Position numbers and translations under genes: made by a program | From: Mycolicibacterium goodii | GTDB taxonomy: Bacteria > Actinomycetota > Actinomycetes > Mycobacteriales > Mycobacteriaceae | DNA length: 64,000 nt | Assembly (NCBI RefSeq): GCF_022370755.2 | Contig: NZ_CP092364.2 | Span: 1 to 64,000, forward strand | Direction of reading: 5' to 3' | In this document: positions 51,041-59,927 of the stretch, piece by piece | How positions within the stretch are numbered: the first letter of the stretch is position 1 | How the letters are laid out: each line of letters begins with the position of its first letter | The notes under the pieces: generated by a model | Told to the model about the DNA's origin: nothing | The model's database searches: none | What the model saw: the letters and a program-made list of their open reading frames with translations, nothing else

Positions 51041-52138
51041 CTAGACGGGCGTATCGGCCAGCTCGCGACCGATGCGCAGCAGCTGTCCGGTCGCGCCGGA
51101 GAGGGCGAACTCGGACTGCTTGGCGGCCAGGAAGTAGCGGTGGACCGGATGGTCCATGTCGATGCCGACACCGCCGTGGACGTGAACCGCCGTGTGCGCC
51201 ACCCGATGCCCGGCTTCGGCGGCCCAGAATGCCGCGCTCGCGACGTCGATGTCGGCAGGCAGATCCTCCGACAGCCGCCATGCCGCCTGGGTGAGCGTGA
51301 GCCGCAGACCCTTGACGTCGATGTAGCCATCGGCCAATCGAGACGACACTGCCTGGAAGCTGCCGATCGGGCGGTCGAACTGCTCGCGTTCACGCGCATA
51401 CGACGCGGTCAGTTCCAGCGCGCGTTCGAGCACACCCAACTGGTATGCGGTGCGGCCCAGGGTCGCCCGCGTGGTCAACCACTCGGCGACCTGTGCGCCG
51501 CCGAGCACGCGGTCGGCGCCGACGGCGACGTCCTGCAGTTCCAGATGCGCGACGCTGCCCTTCCCGGTGGTGTCGAGCGACGTGACGTTCACACCGGAGT
51601 CGTTCGCGGCGACGATGAAGACGCGCACATCCGAACCGGTCTCGGCCGCCACCAGGTATGCGTCGGCGACCGGGCCGTAGCCCACCTGCGTGCGGGTGCC
51701 GGTCAGTCGGTATCCGTCACCGTCGGCCTGCGCCTGCACCGGGCCCTGACCCATCTCGCCGTCGAGTGCGATCGTGAGGATCTCGTCGCCCGCGACGGCG
51801 GGGGTGCCCCACTCGGTGCGCTGCGTTTCGGAACCGAACTGGGCGATCGCGCCCGCGGCGGTCACGACCGACTCCAGGTACGGCACGGCGGCCAGTTGGC
51901 GCCCCAGAGCCGTCAGCACCGCGTTCTGCTCCAGCACGCCGAACCCGCCGCCGCCCACCGGCTCCGCCGCGGCGGCCGAGAGCACGTCGGCCTCGACGAG
52001 CTTGGCCCACAGGTCGCGGTCGAACCGCTCGGGGAGGCCGTCGAGTCGGCGCTGGTGTTCGGGCGTACACACCGACTCGGTGATCGTGCGCACCAGTCCG
52101 CCCAGGTCGGCGGCCGCTTCCGGTGTTGAAAAGTCCAT
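51041..52138 (-). CDS. fadE27: Acyl-CoA dehydrogenase subunit FadE27 (ChsE5)
   Basis: 365-aa acyl-CoA dehydrogenase-fold subunit; SYAREREQFDRPIGSFQAVSSRLAD and HVHGGVGIDMDHPVHRYF are the C-terminal signature stretches. Known partner of FadE26 in an alpha2beta2 dehydrogenase that desaturates the steroid side-chain CoA (Rv3505). The N-terminal flavin-binding part is degenerate, as expected for one half of a heterotetramer with two active sites. 19 bp after fadE26. Confidence 0.92.
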   Translation of the reverse strand: MDFSTPEAAADLGGLVRTITESVCTPEHQRRLDGLPERFDRDLWAKLVEADVLSAAAAEPVGGGGFGVLEQNAVLTALGRQLAAVPYLESVVTAAGAIAQFGSETQRTEWGTPAVAGDEILTIALDGEMGQGPVQAQADGDGYRLTGTRTQVGYGPVADAYLVAAETGSDVRVFIVAANDSGVNVTSLDTTGKGSVAHLELQDVAVGADRVLGGAQVAEWLTTRATLGRTAYQLGVLERALELTASYAREREQFDRPIGSFQAVSSRLADGYIDVKGLRLTLTQAAWRLSEDLPADIDVASAAFWAAEAGHRVAHTAVHVHGGVGIDMDHPVHRYFLAAKQSEFALSGATGQLLRIGRELADTPV

Positions 52139-52157
52139 GTGAGGTCTCCGTCTTCCC

Positions 52158-53336
52158 TTACCGGTTCACTCGGGGCAAGCCGAGCGCGACCATGCCGATG
52201 ATGTCTCGTTGGATCTCGTTGGTGCCGCCGCCGAAGGTCAGGATCAGCGCCGAGCGGTGGAACCGCTCGATGCGGCCGCGCAGCAGGGCGCCGCGGGTGT
52301 CCCCACGCAGCGTCGCCGAGGTGCCGAGCACCTCCATGAGCAGTCGATAGGCCTCGGTCGCCAGCTCGGTGCCGTAGACCTTGGCCGCTGACGCGTCGGC
52401 GGGCGATGGCGCGGAGTCGGTGGAGGCCAGCTCCCAGTTGATGAGCTTGAGCACCTCGGCCTTGGCGTGCACGCGGGCCAGGTTGAGCTGAACCCACTCC
52501 GAGTCGATCAGGCGTTTGCCGTGCACGTCCTTGGTGTTCTGCGCCCATTCCCGCACACCGCCCAGCGCGACGTAGATCGGCTGGGCCGATACGAGCGCGA
52601 CCCGCTCGTGGTTGAGCTGGTTGGTGACGAGCTTCCAGCCCTGGTTCTCCTCGCCGACCAGGTTGGTCACCGGGACGCGCACGTCCTGGTAGTAGGTGGC
52701 GCTGGTGTCCACCCCCGACATCGTGTGCACCGGAGTCCAGGAGAAGCCCTCCGCGGACGTGGGCACGATCAGCATGGAGATCCCGCGGTGCTTCTTGGCC
52801 TCGGGGTTGGTGCGCACCGCCAGCCACACGTAGTCGGCGTAGGCGATGAGGCTGGTCCACATCTTCTGGCCGTTGATGACGTACTCGTCGCCGTCGCGCA
52901 CAGCGGTGGTGCGCAGCGACGCCAGATCGGTGCCCGCGCCGGGTTCGGAGTAGCCGATGGAGAAGTGCAATTCGCCGGAGGCGATCTTGGGCAGGAAGAA
53001 CTTCTTCTGCTCCTCGGTGCCGAACGCCATGATCGTCGGGGCGACGCTGTTGATGGTCAGGAACGGCACCGGCGCACCGGCGATCGCGGCCTCATCGGTG
53101 AAGATCAGCCCGTCCATGGGCGGGCGGGCCTGACCGCCGAACTCCTCGGGCCAGCTCAGTGTGAGCCAGCCGTCCGTGCCCATCTGTGCGACGGTTTCGC
53201 GGTACACGTTGCCCCGGCCCATCTCGCCTTCCGACGAGTTCAGCGCCTCCATCCGTTCCGGGGTCATCAACTTGGAGAAGTACGCGCGCAGCTCGCGACG
53301 CAACTCCTCCTGCTCGGGGGTGTAACCGATCCGCAT
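52158..53336 (-). CDS. fadE26: Acyl-CoA dehydrogenase subunit FadE26 (ChsE4)
   Basis: 392-aa acyl-CoA dehydrogenase. FSIGYSEPGAGTDLASLRTTA and VINGQKMWTSLIAYADYVWL are the flavin and substrate segments, and GGGTNEIQRDIIGM is the C-terminal hallmark. With FadE27 it forms the C5-side-chain dehydrogenase (Rv3504). ATG at 53336; KstR site at 53380 lies 43 bp upstream, so this transcript has a short leader. First gene of the fadE26-fadE27-fadD17-SDR operon. Confidence 0.93.
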   Translation of the reverse strand: MRIGYTPEQEELRRELRAYFSKLMTPERMEALNSSEGEMGRGNVYRETVAQMGTDGWLTLSWPEEFGGQARPPMDGLIFTDEAAIAGAPVPFLTINSVAPTIMAFGTEEQKKFFLPKIASGELHFSIGYSEPGAGTDLASLRTTAVRDGDEYVINGQKMWTSLIAYADYVWLAVRTNPEAKKHRGISMLIVPTSAEGFSWTPVHTMSGVDTSATYYQDVRVPVTNLVGEENQGWKLVTNQLNHERVALVSAQPIYVALGGVREWAQNTKDVHGKRLIDSEWVQLNLARVHAKAEVLKLINWELASTDSAPSPADASAAKVYGTELATEAYRLLMEVLGTSATLRGDTRGALLRGRIERFHRSALILTFGGGTNEIQRDIIGMVALGLPRVNR

Positions 53337-53379
53337 CGCTGCATCCTCACTGCTTGATAGACCTGACTTCCCACCCGGT

Positions 53380-53393
53380 TGTAACACGTTCTA
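53380..53393. promoter_or_regulatory. KstR operator between fadE26 and fdxD
   Basis: TGTAACACGTTCTA matches TnnAACnnGTTnnA; 43 bp from fadE26 and 106 bp from fdxD. Confidence 0.85.
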
Positions 53394-53499
53394 GTCTTGG
53401 GGTCCAGGCCGGTGCTTCACCGGCGTCGGCCCGAACGGGTCGTATTCTGTGGCTGCGCGCCCTCAGCCCGGTGCGCGCACACGTCATGAGGAGGTCGTC

Positions 53500-53691
53500 A
53501 TGCGAGTCGAAGTTGACCGTGATCGCTGTGAAGGCAATGCGGTGTGCGTGGGAATCGCTCCCGATCTGTTCGATCTCGACGACGATGACTACGCCGTCGT
53601 CAAAGCCGACCCGGTGCCCGCAGATCAAGAGGAGCTGGCCGAGCAGTCGGTGGCCGAGTGCCCCCGCGCGGCCCTGATCCGCAAAGACTAG
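53500..53691 (+). CDS. fdxD: 3Fe-4S ferredoxin FdxD
   Basis: 63-aa ferredoxin with three cluster cysteines: C10 and C16 (CEGNAVC) and C54 (AECPRAA). The missing fourth Cys marks a [3Fe-4S] cluster, typical of redox partners of actinobacterial P450s. Electron supply to CYP142/CYP125-type P450s is plausible. AGGAGG ends 6 nt before the ATG. It is followed by hsd4A after 42 bp. Confidence 0.9.
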   Translation: MRVEVDRDRCEGNAVCVGIAPDLFDLDDDDYAVVKADPVPADQEELAEQSVAECPRAALIRKD

Positions 53692-53733
53692 AGGTATTCA
53701 TAAATTGACCCAGCCGCGCAAGCGAGGAGCCGC

Positions 53734-54696
53734 ATGACCAACGACAGCCACAGTGCCGACCAGCGGGCCGCCGAAGGCGCCCACGAGGCCGCAGATCTCG
53801 ATCTGTCCGGAAAGGTCGCCGTCGTCACCGGCGCCGCAGCGGGCCTCGGCCGGGCCGAGGCGATCGGGCTGGCCAAGGCCGGCGCCACGGTCGTGGTCAA
53901 CGACATCGCGGGCGCGCTCGAGGGGTCCGACGTTCTCGACGAGATCGCAGCGGCCGGCTCCAAGGGTGTGGCCGTGGCGGGCGACATCAGTCAGCGGTCC
54001 ACCGCCGACGAGCTCGTCGAGACCGCCGAGGGGCTCGGCGGCCTGGGCATCGTCGTCAACAATGCCGGCATCACGCGTGACCGCATCCTGTTCAACATGA
54101 GCGACGAGGAGTGGGACGCGGTCATCGCGGTCCACCTGCGCGGGCACTTCCTGCTGACCCGCAACGCCGCCGCCTACTGGCGGAGCAAGGCCAAGGCGGG
54201 CGACGGGACGGTCTACGGCCGCGTCATCAACACGTCGTCGGAGGCCGGGCTGTCCGGTCCGGTCGGTCAGCCCAACTACGGCGCGGCCAAGGCCGGTATC
54301 ACCGCGCTCACGCTGTCGGCGGCCAGGGCGCTGGAGCGCTTCGGCGTCCGGGCCAACGCGATCGCGCCGCGGGCGCGCACCGCGATGACCGCGGGGGTGT
54401 TCGGCGATGCGCCCGAGCTGGCCGAGGGGCAGATGGACCCACTGTCGACCGATCATGTCGTGACACTCGTGCAGTTCCTGGCGGCACCGGCCTCAGAAGG
54501 TGTGAACGGTCAGCTGTTCATCGTTTATGGTCCATCTGTCACCTTGGTCGCGGCGCCCACCGCGGAGATGCAGTTCGTCGCCGACGCCGACGCGTGGGCT
54601 CCGGCAGACCTCAGCGTGACGCTGCGGGACTACTTTGCTGATCGGGATCCGGAGCGTGGGTTCTCGGCGACTGCACTGATGCAGTCGCGAGACTGA
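53734..54696 (+). CDS. hsd4A: 17beta-HSD-type SDR / beta-hydroxyacyl-CoA dehydrogenase Hsd4A
   Basis: 320-aa SDR with an N-terminal extension, the cofactor motif VVTGAAAGLGRAEA at about residues 31-44, NNAG, the catalytic Ser in INTSSEAG and the Tyr-x3-Lys in PNYGAAKAG. About 60 residues follow the core, as in the SDR half of peroxisomal MFE-2. Matches Rv3502c: it oxidises the side-chain beta-hydroxyacyl-CoA (and the 17-hydroxyl of steroids). It pairs with hydratase Hsd4B encoded 37 kb away. Confidence 0.9.
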   Translation: MTNDSHSADQRAAEGAHEAADLDLSGKVAVVTGAAAGLGRAEAIGLAKAGATVVVNDIAGALEGSDVLDEIAAAGSKGVAVAGDISQRSTADELVETAEGLGGLGIVVNNAGITRDRILFNMSDEEWDAVIAVHLRGHFLLTRNAAAYWRSKAKAGDGTVYGRVINTSSEAGLSGPVGQPNYGAAKAGITALTLSAARALERFGVRANAIAPRARTAMTAGVFGDAPELAEGQMDPLSTDHVVTLVQFLAAPASEGVNGQLFIVYGPSVTLVAAPTAEMQFVADADAWAPADLSVTLRDYFADRDPERGFSATALMQSRD

Positions 54697-54727
54697 CAGT
54701 CTCAATTGTCGGTCACGCGAGAACAAG

Positions 54728-54741
54728 TAGAACACGTTTCA
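54728..54741. promoter_or_regulatory. KstR operator, mce4 distal site
   Basis: TAGAACACGTTTCA matches TnnAACnnGTTnnA, 228 bp upstream of the yrbE4A start. Confidence 0.8.
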
Positions 54742-54816
54742 GATTTCGGTTTGCTCCATGTGCTCGAAAGTGGGAAGACGCTGCGGTTTTCCTGCGGTTC
54801 GCTGTTCTTTGACACT

Positions 54817-54830
54817 GCGAACTTGTTCTA
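54817..54830. promoter_or_regulatory. KstR-like operator, mce4 proximal site
   Basis: GCGAACTTGTTCTA has 13 of 14 possible positions, with G for the first T. It ends 2 bp before the -10 candidate TAATAT, an ideal place for repression. Confidence 0.65.
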
Positions 54831-54969
54831 GTTAATATGATCCGGCTCACGTGAGCGCCATGTCAGACCCAGGGGTGGGAGAGTCGCCGATCCGGCGGTT
54901 CGTAATTTTCGCCGGAGTGAATTCCGGTGAAGTCAATCCACCCCCCCGCCCAGATGAACGGAGCTGAGG

Positions 54970-55734
54970 TTGATCGAACAGCTTGCGGTTCCGGCCCGGG
55001 CCGTGGGCGGTTTCGTCGAGATGTCCCTGGACACCTTCGCCAAGATCTTCCGGAGGCCGTTTCAGCTCAAGGAGTTCCTCGACCAGACCTGGATGATCGC
55101 CCGCGTCTCGCTGGTGCCCACGCTGCTGGTGGCCATCCCGTTCACCGTGCTGGTCGCGTTCACGCTCAACATCCTGCTGCGTGAGATCGGCGCAGCGGAC
55201 CTGTCGGGTGCGGGCACGGCCTTCGGCACCATCACGCAGCTCGGTCCGGTGGTCACCGTTCTCGTCGTCGCCGGGGCGGGCGCCACGGCGATCTGCGCCG
55301 ATCTGGGAGCGCGCACGATCCGCGAGGAGATCGACGCCATGCGGGTGCTCGGCATCGATCCGATCCAGCGGCTCGTGGTGCCCCGCGTGCTGGCGTCGAC
55401 CTTCGTCGCGCTGTTGCTCAACGGCCTCGTGTGCGCGATCGGACTCGCCGGCGGCTATGTGTTCTCGGTGTTCCTGCAGGGCGTGAACCCCGGCGCCTTC
55501 ATCAACGGCCTGACCGTGCTCACCGGTCTCGGCGAGCTGGTGCTCGCCGAGATCAAGGCGCTGCTGTTCGGGGTCGTCGCGGGATTGGTGGGCTGCTACC
55601 GGGGCCTGACCGTCAAAGGCGGGCCGAAAGGTGTGGGCAATGCCGTCAACGAGACCGTGGTCTACGCGTTCATCTGTCTGTTCGTGATCAATGTGATCAT
55701 GACCGCAATTGGTGTCAGGGTGCTCACGCCATGA
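54970..55734 (+). CDS. yrbE4A: Mce4 permease subunit YrbE4A
   Basis: 254-aa MlaE/YrbE-type inner-membrane permease with five to six TM segments; GAGATAICADLGARTIREEIDAMRVLGIDPIQRLVVPRV is the conserved coupling region. It forms, with YrbE4B and an MceG ATPase encoded elsewhere, the transporter that powers sterol uptake by Mce4. The TTG at 54970 follows GGAGCTGAGG; it gives the normal family N-terminus. Confidence 0.92.
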   Translation: MIEQLAVPARAVGGFVEMSLDTFAKIFRRPFQLKEFLDQTWMIARVSLVPTLLVAIPFTVLVAFTLNILLREIGAADLSGAGTAFGTITQLGPVVTVLVVAGAGATAICADLGARTIREEIDAMRVLGIDPIQRLVVPRVLASTFVALLLNGLVCAIGLAGGYVFSVFLQGVNPGAFINGLTVLTGLGELVLAEIKALLFGVVAGLVGCYRGLTVKGGPKGVGNAVNETVVYAFICLFVINVIMTAIGVRVLTP

Positions 55735-55789
55735 CGGACGCACGGGCGGAACGCGCGATGATGGCTTCTTGCGCAAAAAAGAGACGCCG

Positions 55790-56632
55790 ATGAGTTACGA
55801 CGCCACGCTCCGATTTCGCCGGCTGTTCCGGGGGGTGCCCAAGACCGTCGACACGGTCGGTGAGCAGGCCCTGTTCTACGGCGAGACCATGCGGTACCTG
55901 CCGAACGCCTTCACGCGGTACCGCAAGGAGACGATCCGCCTGGTCGCCGAGATGACGATGGGCGCGGGAGCGCTGGTGATGATCGGCGGCACCGTCGGGG
56001 TCGCGGCATTCCTCACGCTGGCCTCCGGCGGCGTCATCGCGGTGCAGGGTTACTCGTCGCTGGGCAACATCGGCATCGAGGCGCTCACGGGCTTCCTGTC
56101 GGCGTTCCTCAACGTGCGCATCGTCGCGCCGGTCATCGCGGGGATCGCGCTCGCGGCCACGATCGGCGCCGGCGCCACGGCCCAGCTCGGGGCGATGCGC
56201 GTGGCCGAGGAGATCGACGCCGTCGAATCGATGGCCGTGCACGCCGTGTCCTACCTCGTGTCGACGCGGCTGCTGGCCGGCCTCATCGCGATCGTGCCGC
56301 TGTACTCGCTGTCGGTGCTCGCGGCGTTCTTCGCGGCGCGGTTCACCACGGTGTTCATCAACGGGCAGTCCGCCGGCCTCTACGACCACTACTTCAACAC
56401 GTTCCTGATCCCCAGCGACCTGTTGTGGTCGTTCCTGCAGGCCATCGTGATGGCGATCGCCGTCATGCTCGTGCACACCTACTACGGCTACAACGCCTCC
56501 GGTGGCCCGGTCGGGGTCGGTATCGCGGTGGGGCAGGCCGTGCGCACCTCGCTGATCGTCGTCGTCACCATCACCCTGTTCATCTCACTCGCCGTCTACG
56601 GCGCGTCCGGCAACTTCAACCTCTCGGGGTAG
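55790..56632 (+). CDS. yrbE4B: Mce4 permease subunit YrbE4B
   Basis: 280-aa MlaE-family permease; second subunit of the Mce4 importer. GAGATAQLGAMRVAEEIDAVESMAVHAVSYLVSTR is the counterpart coupling region, and HTYYGYNASGGPVGVGIAVGQAVR lies before the last TM. ATG at 55790; 55 bp follow yrbE4A. The in-frame extension to 55709 has no family resemblance. Confidence 0.92.
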   Translation: MSYDATLRFRRLFRGVPKTVDTVGEQALFYGETMRYLPNAFTRYRKETIRLVAEMTMGAGALVMIGGTVGVAAFLTLASGGVIAVQGYSSLGNIGIEALTGFLSAFLNVRIVAPVIAGIALAATIGAGATAQLGAMRVAEEIDAVESMAVHAVSYLVSTRLLAGLIAIVPLYSLSVLAAFFAARFTTVFINGQSAGLYDHYFNTFLIPSDLLWSFLQAIVMAIAVMLVHTYYGYNASGGPVGVGIAVGQAVRTSLIVVVTITLFISLAVYGASGNFNLSG

Positions 56633-56638
56633 AACACC

Positions 56639-57841
56639 ATGTCGAACGGAAACGCCAAACGCAGCCACGTGAGGATCGCCGCTGCGGTCCTGGCAGCGAT
56701 CGTGCTCGCAGCCGTCGTCTTCACCTACCTGTCGTACTCGGCCGCGTTCACCCCCACCGACAAGGTCACGGTCACCGCGCCGCGCGCGGGCCTCGTGATG
56801 GAACGCGACGCGAAGGTCAAATACCGCGGGATCCAGATCGGCAAGGTGACCGACATCGAGTACGCGGGTCGCGAGGCGAAGCTCACGCTGTCGCTCAAGC
56901 GCGGCGAGATGCGGTACATCCCGTCCAACGCGACCGTGCGGATCGCGGGCAACACGATCTTCGGCGCCAAGTCCGTCGAATTCCTGCCGCCCGAGCAGGC
57001 CACCGACACGCCGCTGCGCCCTGGCACCAACGTGCCGGTCGGCGACGTGCAGCTCGAGGTCAACACGCTGTTCCAGACGCTGTCGGACCTGCTGAACAAG
57101 ATCGACCCGGTGAGCCTCAACGGCACGCTGACAGCGCTGGGCGAGGGGCTGCGCGGACACGGCGACGATCTCGGCGCGACGCTGGCCGGGTTGAACACGC
57201 TCCTGCAGCAGCTCAATCCCAAGCTGCCCACCCTGCAGGACGACTTCGCCAAGGCGGCAGGCGTCGCCAACATCTACGGCGACGCCGGACCCGACATCGC
57301 CGAGGTGATCGGGAACGTGCCCGCGCTGAACCGGACCATCGTCGACGAGCAAGCCAACCTCAATGCCACGCTGCTGGCCGCGACCGGCCTGGCCAACAAC
57401 GGCACCGCGACGCTGCAGCCAGCCGCCGACGACTACATCGCGGCCATCCAGCGTCTGCGTGCCCCGCTCAAGGTCGCCGGCGACTACTCCCCGGAGTTCG
57501 GTTGCATCCTCAAGGGCAGCGCGAACGCGGTCGACCGGTTCGCCCCGATCATCGGTGGTATCCGGCCGGGCCTGTTCGTGGCGTCCAACTTCCTGCCGGG
57601 GGCGCCCGCGTACACCTATCCCGAGAGCCTGCCGATCGTGAACGCCTCCGGTGGGCCGAACTGCCGAGGCCTGCCCGATGTGCCGTCCAAGCAGTTCGGT
57701 GGCAGTTGGTATCACACGCCGTTCCTGGTCACCGACAACGCCTATGTGCCGTTCCAGCCGAACACCGAATTGCAGTTCGACGCGCCCGCGACGCTGCAGT
57801 TCCTGTTCAACGGTGCGTTCGCCGAAAGGGACGACTTCTAG
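56639..57841 (+). CDS. mce4A: Mce-family protein Mce4A
   Basis: 400-aa Mce protein: short cytoplasmic start, one TM at about residues 11-33, an MCE/MlaD domain (KYRGIQIGKVTDIEY, then TVRIAGNTIFGAKSVEFL), and a helical middle that builds the lipid tunnel. The six Mce4 proteins form the periplasmic part of the cholesterol importer. Starts 6 bp after yrbE4B. Confidence 0.93.
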   Translation: MSNGNAKRSHVRIAAAVLAAIVLAAVVFTYLSYSAAFTPTDKVTVTAPRAGLVMERDAKVKYRGIQIGKVTDIEYAGREAKLTLSLKRGEMRYIPSNATVRIAGNTIFGAKSVEFLPPEQATDTPLRPGTNVPVGDVQLEVNTLFQTLSDLLNKIDPVSLNGTLTALGEGLRGHGDDLGATLAGLNTLLQQLNPKLPTLQDDFAKAAGVANIYGDAGPDIAEVIGNVPALNRTIVDEQANLNATLLAATGLANNGTATLQPAADDYIAAIQRLRAPLKVAGDYSPEFGCILKGSANAVDRFAPIIGGIRPGLFVASNFLPGAPAYTYPESLPIVNASGGPNCRGLPDVPSKQFGGSWYHTPFLVTDNAYVPFQPNTELQFDAPATLQFLFNGAFAERDDF

Positions 57842-58876
57842 ATGCGCCGCGACAGAACCATGCTCAAGGTCAGCATCTTCACGGTGGTGATGCTGCTGGT
57901 GGCGGCCGGGCTCGTCGTGGTCTTCGGCGAATTCCGCTTCGCCGCGGGCAACACCTACCACGCCACGTTCACCGAGGCCTCGCGGCTGAAGGCCGGTCAG
58001 GACGTTCGCATCGCCGGCGTGCCGGTCGGCACCGTCAAGTCCGTCGAACTCAACCCGGACAACACCGTCGACGTCGGGTTCGACGTCAACAAGCGCTACC
58101 AGCTCTACACCTCGAGCCGGGCCGTGGTGCGGTACGAGAACCTGGTCGGTGACCGGTACCTGGAGATCACCTCGGGGCCAGGGGAGTTGCGCAAGCTTCC
58201 GCCGGGCAGCACCATCGCGCAGCAGAACACCCAGCCCGCATTGGATCTCGACGCGCTGCTGGGCGGGCTCAGACCGGTGCTCAAGGGCCTCGACGGCGCC
58301 AAGATCAACGAGGTGTCCAACGCGGTGATCGAGTTGCTGCAGGGCCAGGGCGGCGCACTGGCCAACATGCTCACCAGCACGAGCGCGTTCACCCAGAACG
58401 TGGCCGCCCGCGACCAGCTGATCGGCGACGTGATCACCAACCTCAACACCGTCCTGGGCACGGTCGACGAGAAGGGTGCGCAGTTCGACGCCAGCGTCGA
58501 CGAACTGCAGAAACTGATCACCGGACTGGCCGAGGGGCGAGACCCGATCGCCGGTGCGATACCGCCGCTCGCGTCGGCGGAGACCGACCTGACCGAAATG
58601 CTGGAAGCCTCACGTCGGCCGCTGCAGGGCGTGATCGAGAACGTACGGCCGCTCGCGCAACGAATGGACGAACGGAAGGCCGACATCAACAAGGTCATCG
58701 AACCGCTCGCCGAGAACTACCTGAGGCTCAACGCCCTCGGGGCCTACGGCTCGTTCTTCAACATCTATTACTGCTCGATCCGGATGAAGGTGAACGGGCC
58801 GGCGGGCAGCGACATCCTGATTCCGTTCGGCGGTCCGCCGGACCCGTCCAAGGGGAGGTGTTCGGAGAATGGCTAG
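57842..58876 (+). CDS. mce4B: Mce-family protein Mce4B
   Basis: 344-aa Mce protein with N-terminal TM (VSIFTVVMLLVAAGLVVVF), MCE domain (ASRLKAGQDVRIAGVPVGTVKSVEL and YENLVGDRYLEIT), and a helical tunnel region. ATG abuts the mce4A stop; its own end overlaps mce4C by 8 bp. Confidence 0.93.
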   Translation: MRRDRTMLKVSIFTVVMLLVAAGLVVVFGEFRFAAGNTYHATFTEASRLKAGQDVRIAGVPVGTVKSVELNPDNTVDVGFDVNKRYQLYTSSRAVVRYENLVGDRYLEITSGPGELRKLPPGSTIAQQNTQPALDLDALLGGLRPVLKGLDGAKINEVSNAVIELLQGQGGALANMLTSTSAFTQNVAARDQLIGDVITNLNTVLGTVDEKGAQFDASVDELQKLITGLAEGRDPIAGAIPPLASAETDLTEMLEASRRPLQGVIENVRPLAQRMDERKADINKVIEPLAENYLRLNALGAYGSFFNIYYCSIRMKVNGPAGSDILIPFGGPPDPSKGRCSENG

Positions 58877-59927
58877 CCTCGACGGTGACAAGACGCTGCG
58901 CACCGGGATCTTCGGCATCGTCCTGGTGACCGCGGTCGTGCTGGTGTCGTTCGGATACACGGGTCTGCCGTTCTTCCCGCAGGGCAAGCCGTACGAGGCG
59001 TACTTCGCCGATGCCGGAGGCATCGAGACGGGCAACGACGTCAACGTCTCCGGTATCACCGTGGGCAAGGTCACCGACGTGGCCCTGGCCGGTGACGCCG
59101 CCAAGGTCACCTTCACCGTCGACCGCAAGATCAAGGTGGGCGACCAGTCGCTGGTGGCGATCAAGACCGACACCGTGCTGGGACAGAAGTCGCTGTCGGT
59201 CACACCAAAGGGCGCCGGCTCGCCGACGGTGATCCCGCTGGGCCGCACCACGACTCCGTACACGTTGAACACCGCGCTGCAGGATCTCGGGCAGAACGTC
59301 GGCGAATTGGACAAGCCTCGCTTCGAACAGGCACTGCAGACGCTGACCGACACGATGCGCGACGCCACCCCGCAGTTGCGCGGCGCGCTCGACGGCGTGG
59401 CGAACCTGTCGCGCAGCATCAACCGCCGCGACGAGGCGCTCGGCCAGCTGTTGACGCACGCCAAGCGTGTGTCGGACCTGCTGGCCCAACGGGCCGGGCA
59501 GGTCAACGAACTCATCACCGACGGCAACATGCTGTTCGCCGCGCTCGACGAGCGCAGGCAGGCGTTGAGCACCCTGATCGCGGGCATCGACGACGTGTCG
59601 CGGCAGCTCTCGGGTTTCGTGGCCGACAACCGTCGCGAGTTCAAGCCCGCGCTGGACAAGCTCAACCTGGTCATGGACAACCTGCTGGAGCGCCGCGAGC
59701 ACATCGGTGAGGCGCTGCGCCGGCTGCCCCCGTACGCCACGGCCCTGGGCGAGGTCGTCGGGTCCGGACCGGGCTTCCAGATCAACCTGTACGGCGTGCC
59801 GCCTGCCGCGATGTCGGAAGTGCTGCTGGACACCTACTTCCAGCCCGGTAAGTTGCCGGACAGTCTCGCCGACATGCTGCGCGGCTACATTTCCGAGCGG
59901 ACGATCATTAGGCCGAAATCGCCATGA
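58869..59927 (+). CDS. mce4C: Mce-family protein Mce4C
   Basis: 352-aa Mce protein. TM at about residues 13-31, MCE domain with GIETGNDVNVSGITVGKVTDV and TDTVLGQKSLSV, then long amphipathic helices. Overlaps mce4B by 8 bp and mce4D by 4 bp, so all are translationally coupled. Confidence 0.93.
   Translation: MASLDGDKTLRTGIFGIVLVTAVVLVSFGYTGLPFFPQGKPYEAYFADAGGIETGNDVNVSGITVGKVTDVALAGDAAKVTFTVDRKIKVGDQSLVAIKTDTVLGQKSLSVTPKGAGSPTVIPLGRTTTPYTLNTALQDLGQNVGELDKPRFEQALQTLTDTMRDATPQLRGALDGVANLSRSINRRDEALGQLLTHAKRVSDLLAQRAGQVNELITDGNMLFAALDERRQALSTLIAGIDDVSRQLSGFVADNRREFKPALDKLNLVMDNLLERREHIGEALRRLPPYATALGEVVGSGPGFQINLYGVPPAAMSEVLLDTYFQPGKLPDSLADMLRGYISERTIIRPKSP

Larger units (their letters stand above)
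54697..54969 (+). promoter_or_regulatory. mce4 operon promoter region
   Basis: 273-bp non-coding stretch upstream of yrbE4A. It contains a full KstR site at 54728-54741, a 13/14 match at 54817-54830, and TAATAT (54833-54838) as a likely -10. A near-palindrome GAGACTGACAGTCTC straddles the hsd4A stop at its left end. Confidence 0.65.

Noticed and set aside
55731..55793. Small plus-strand ORF between yrbE4A and yrbE4B
   Set aside because: About 20 codons starting at ATGA of yrbE4A, Arg/Lys-rich end and no support; probably just leader sequence or a coupling ORF at best.
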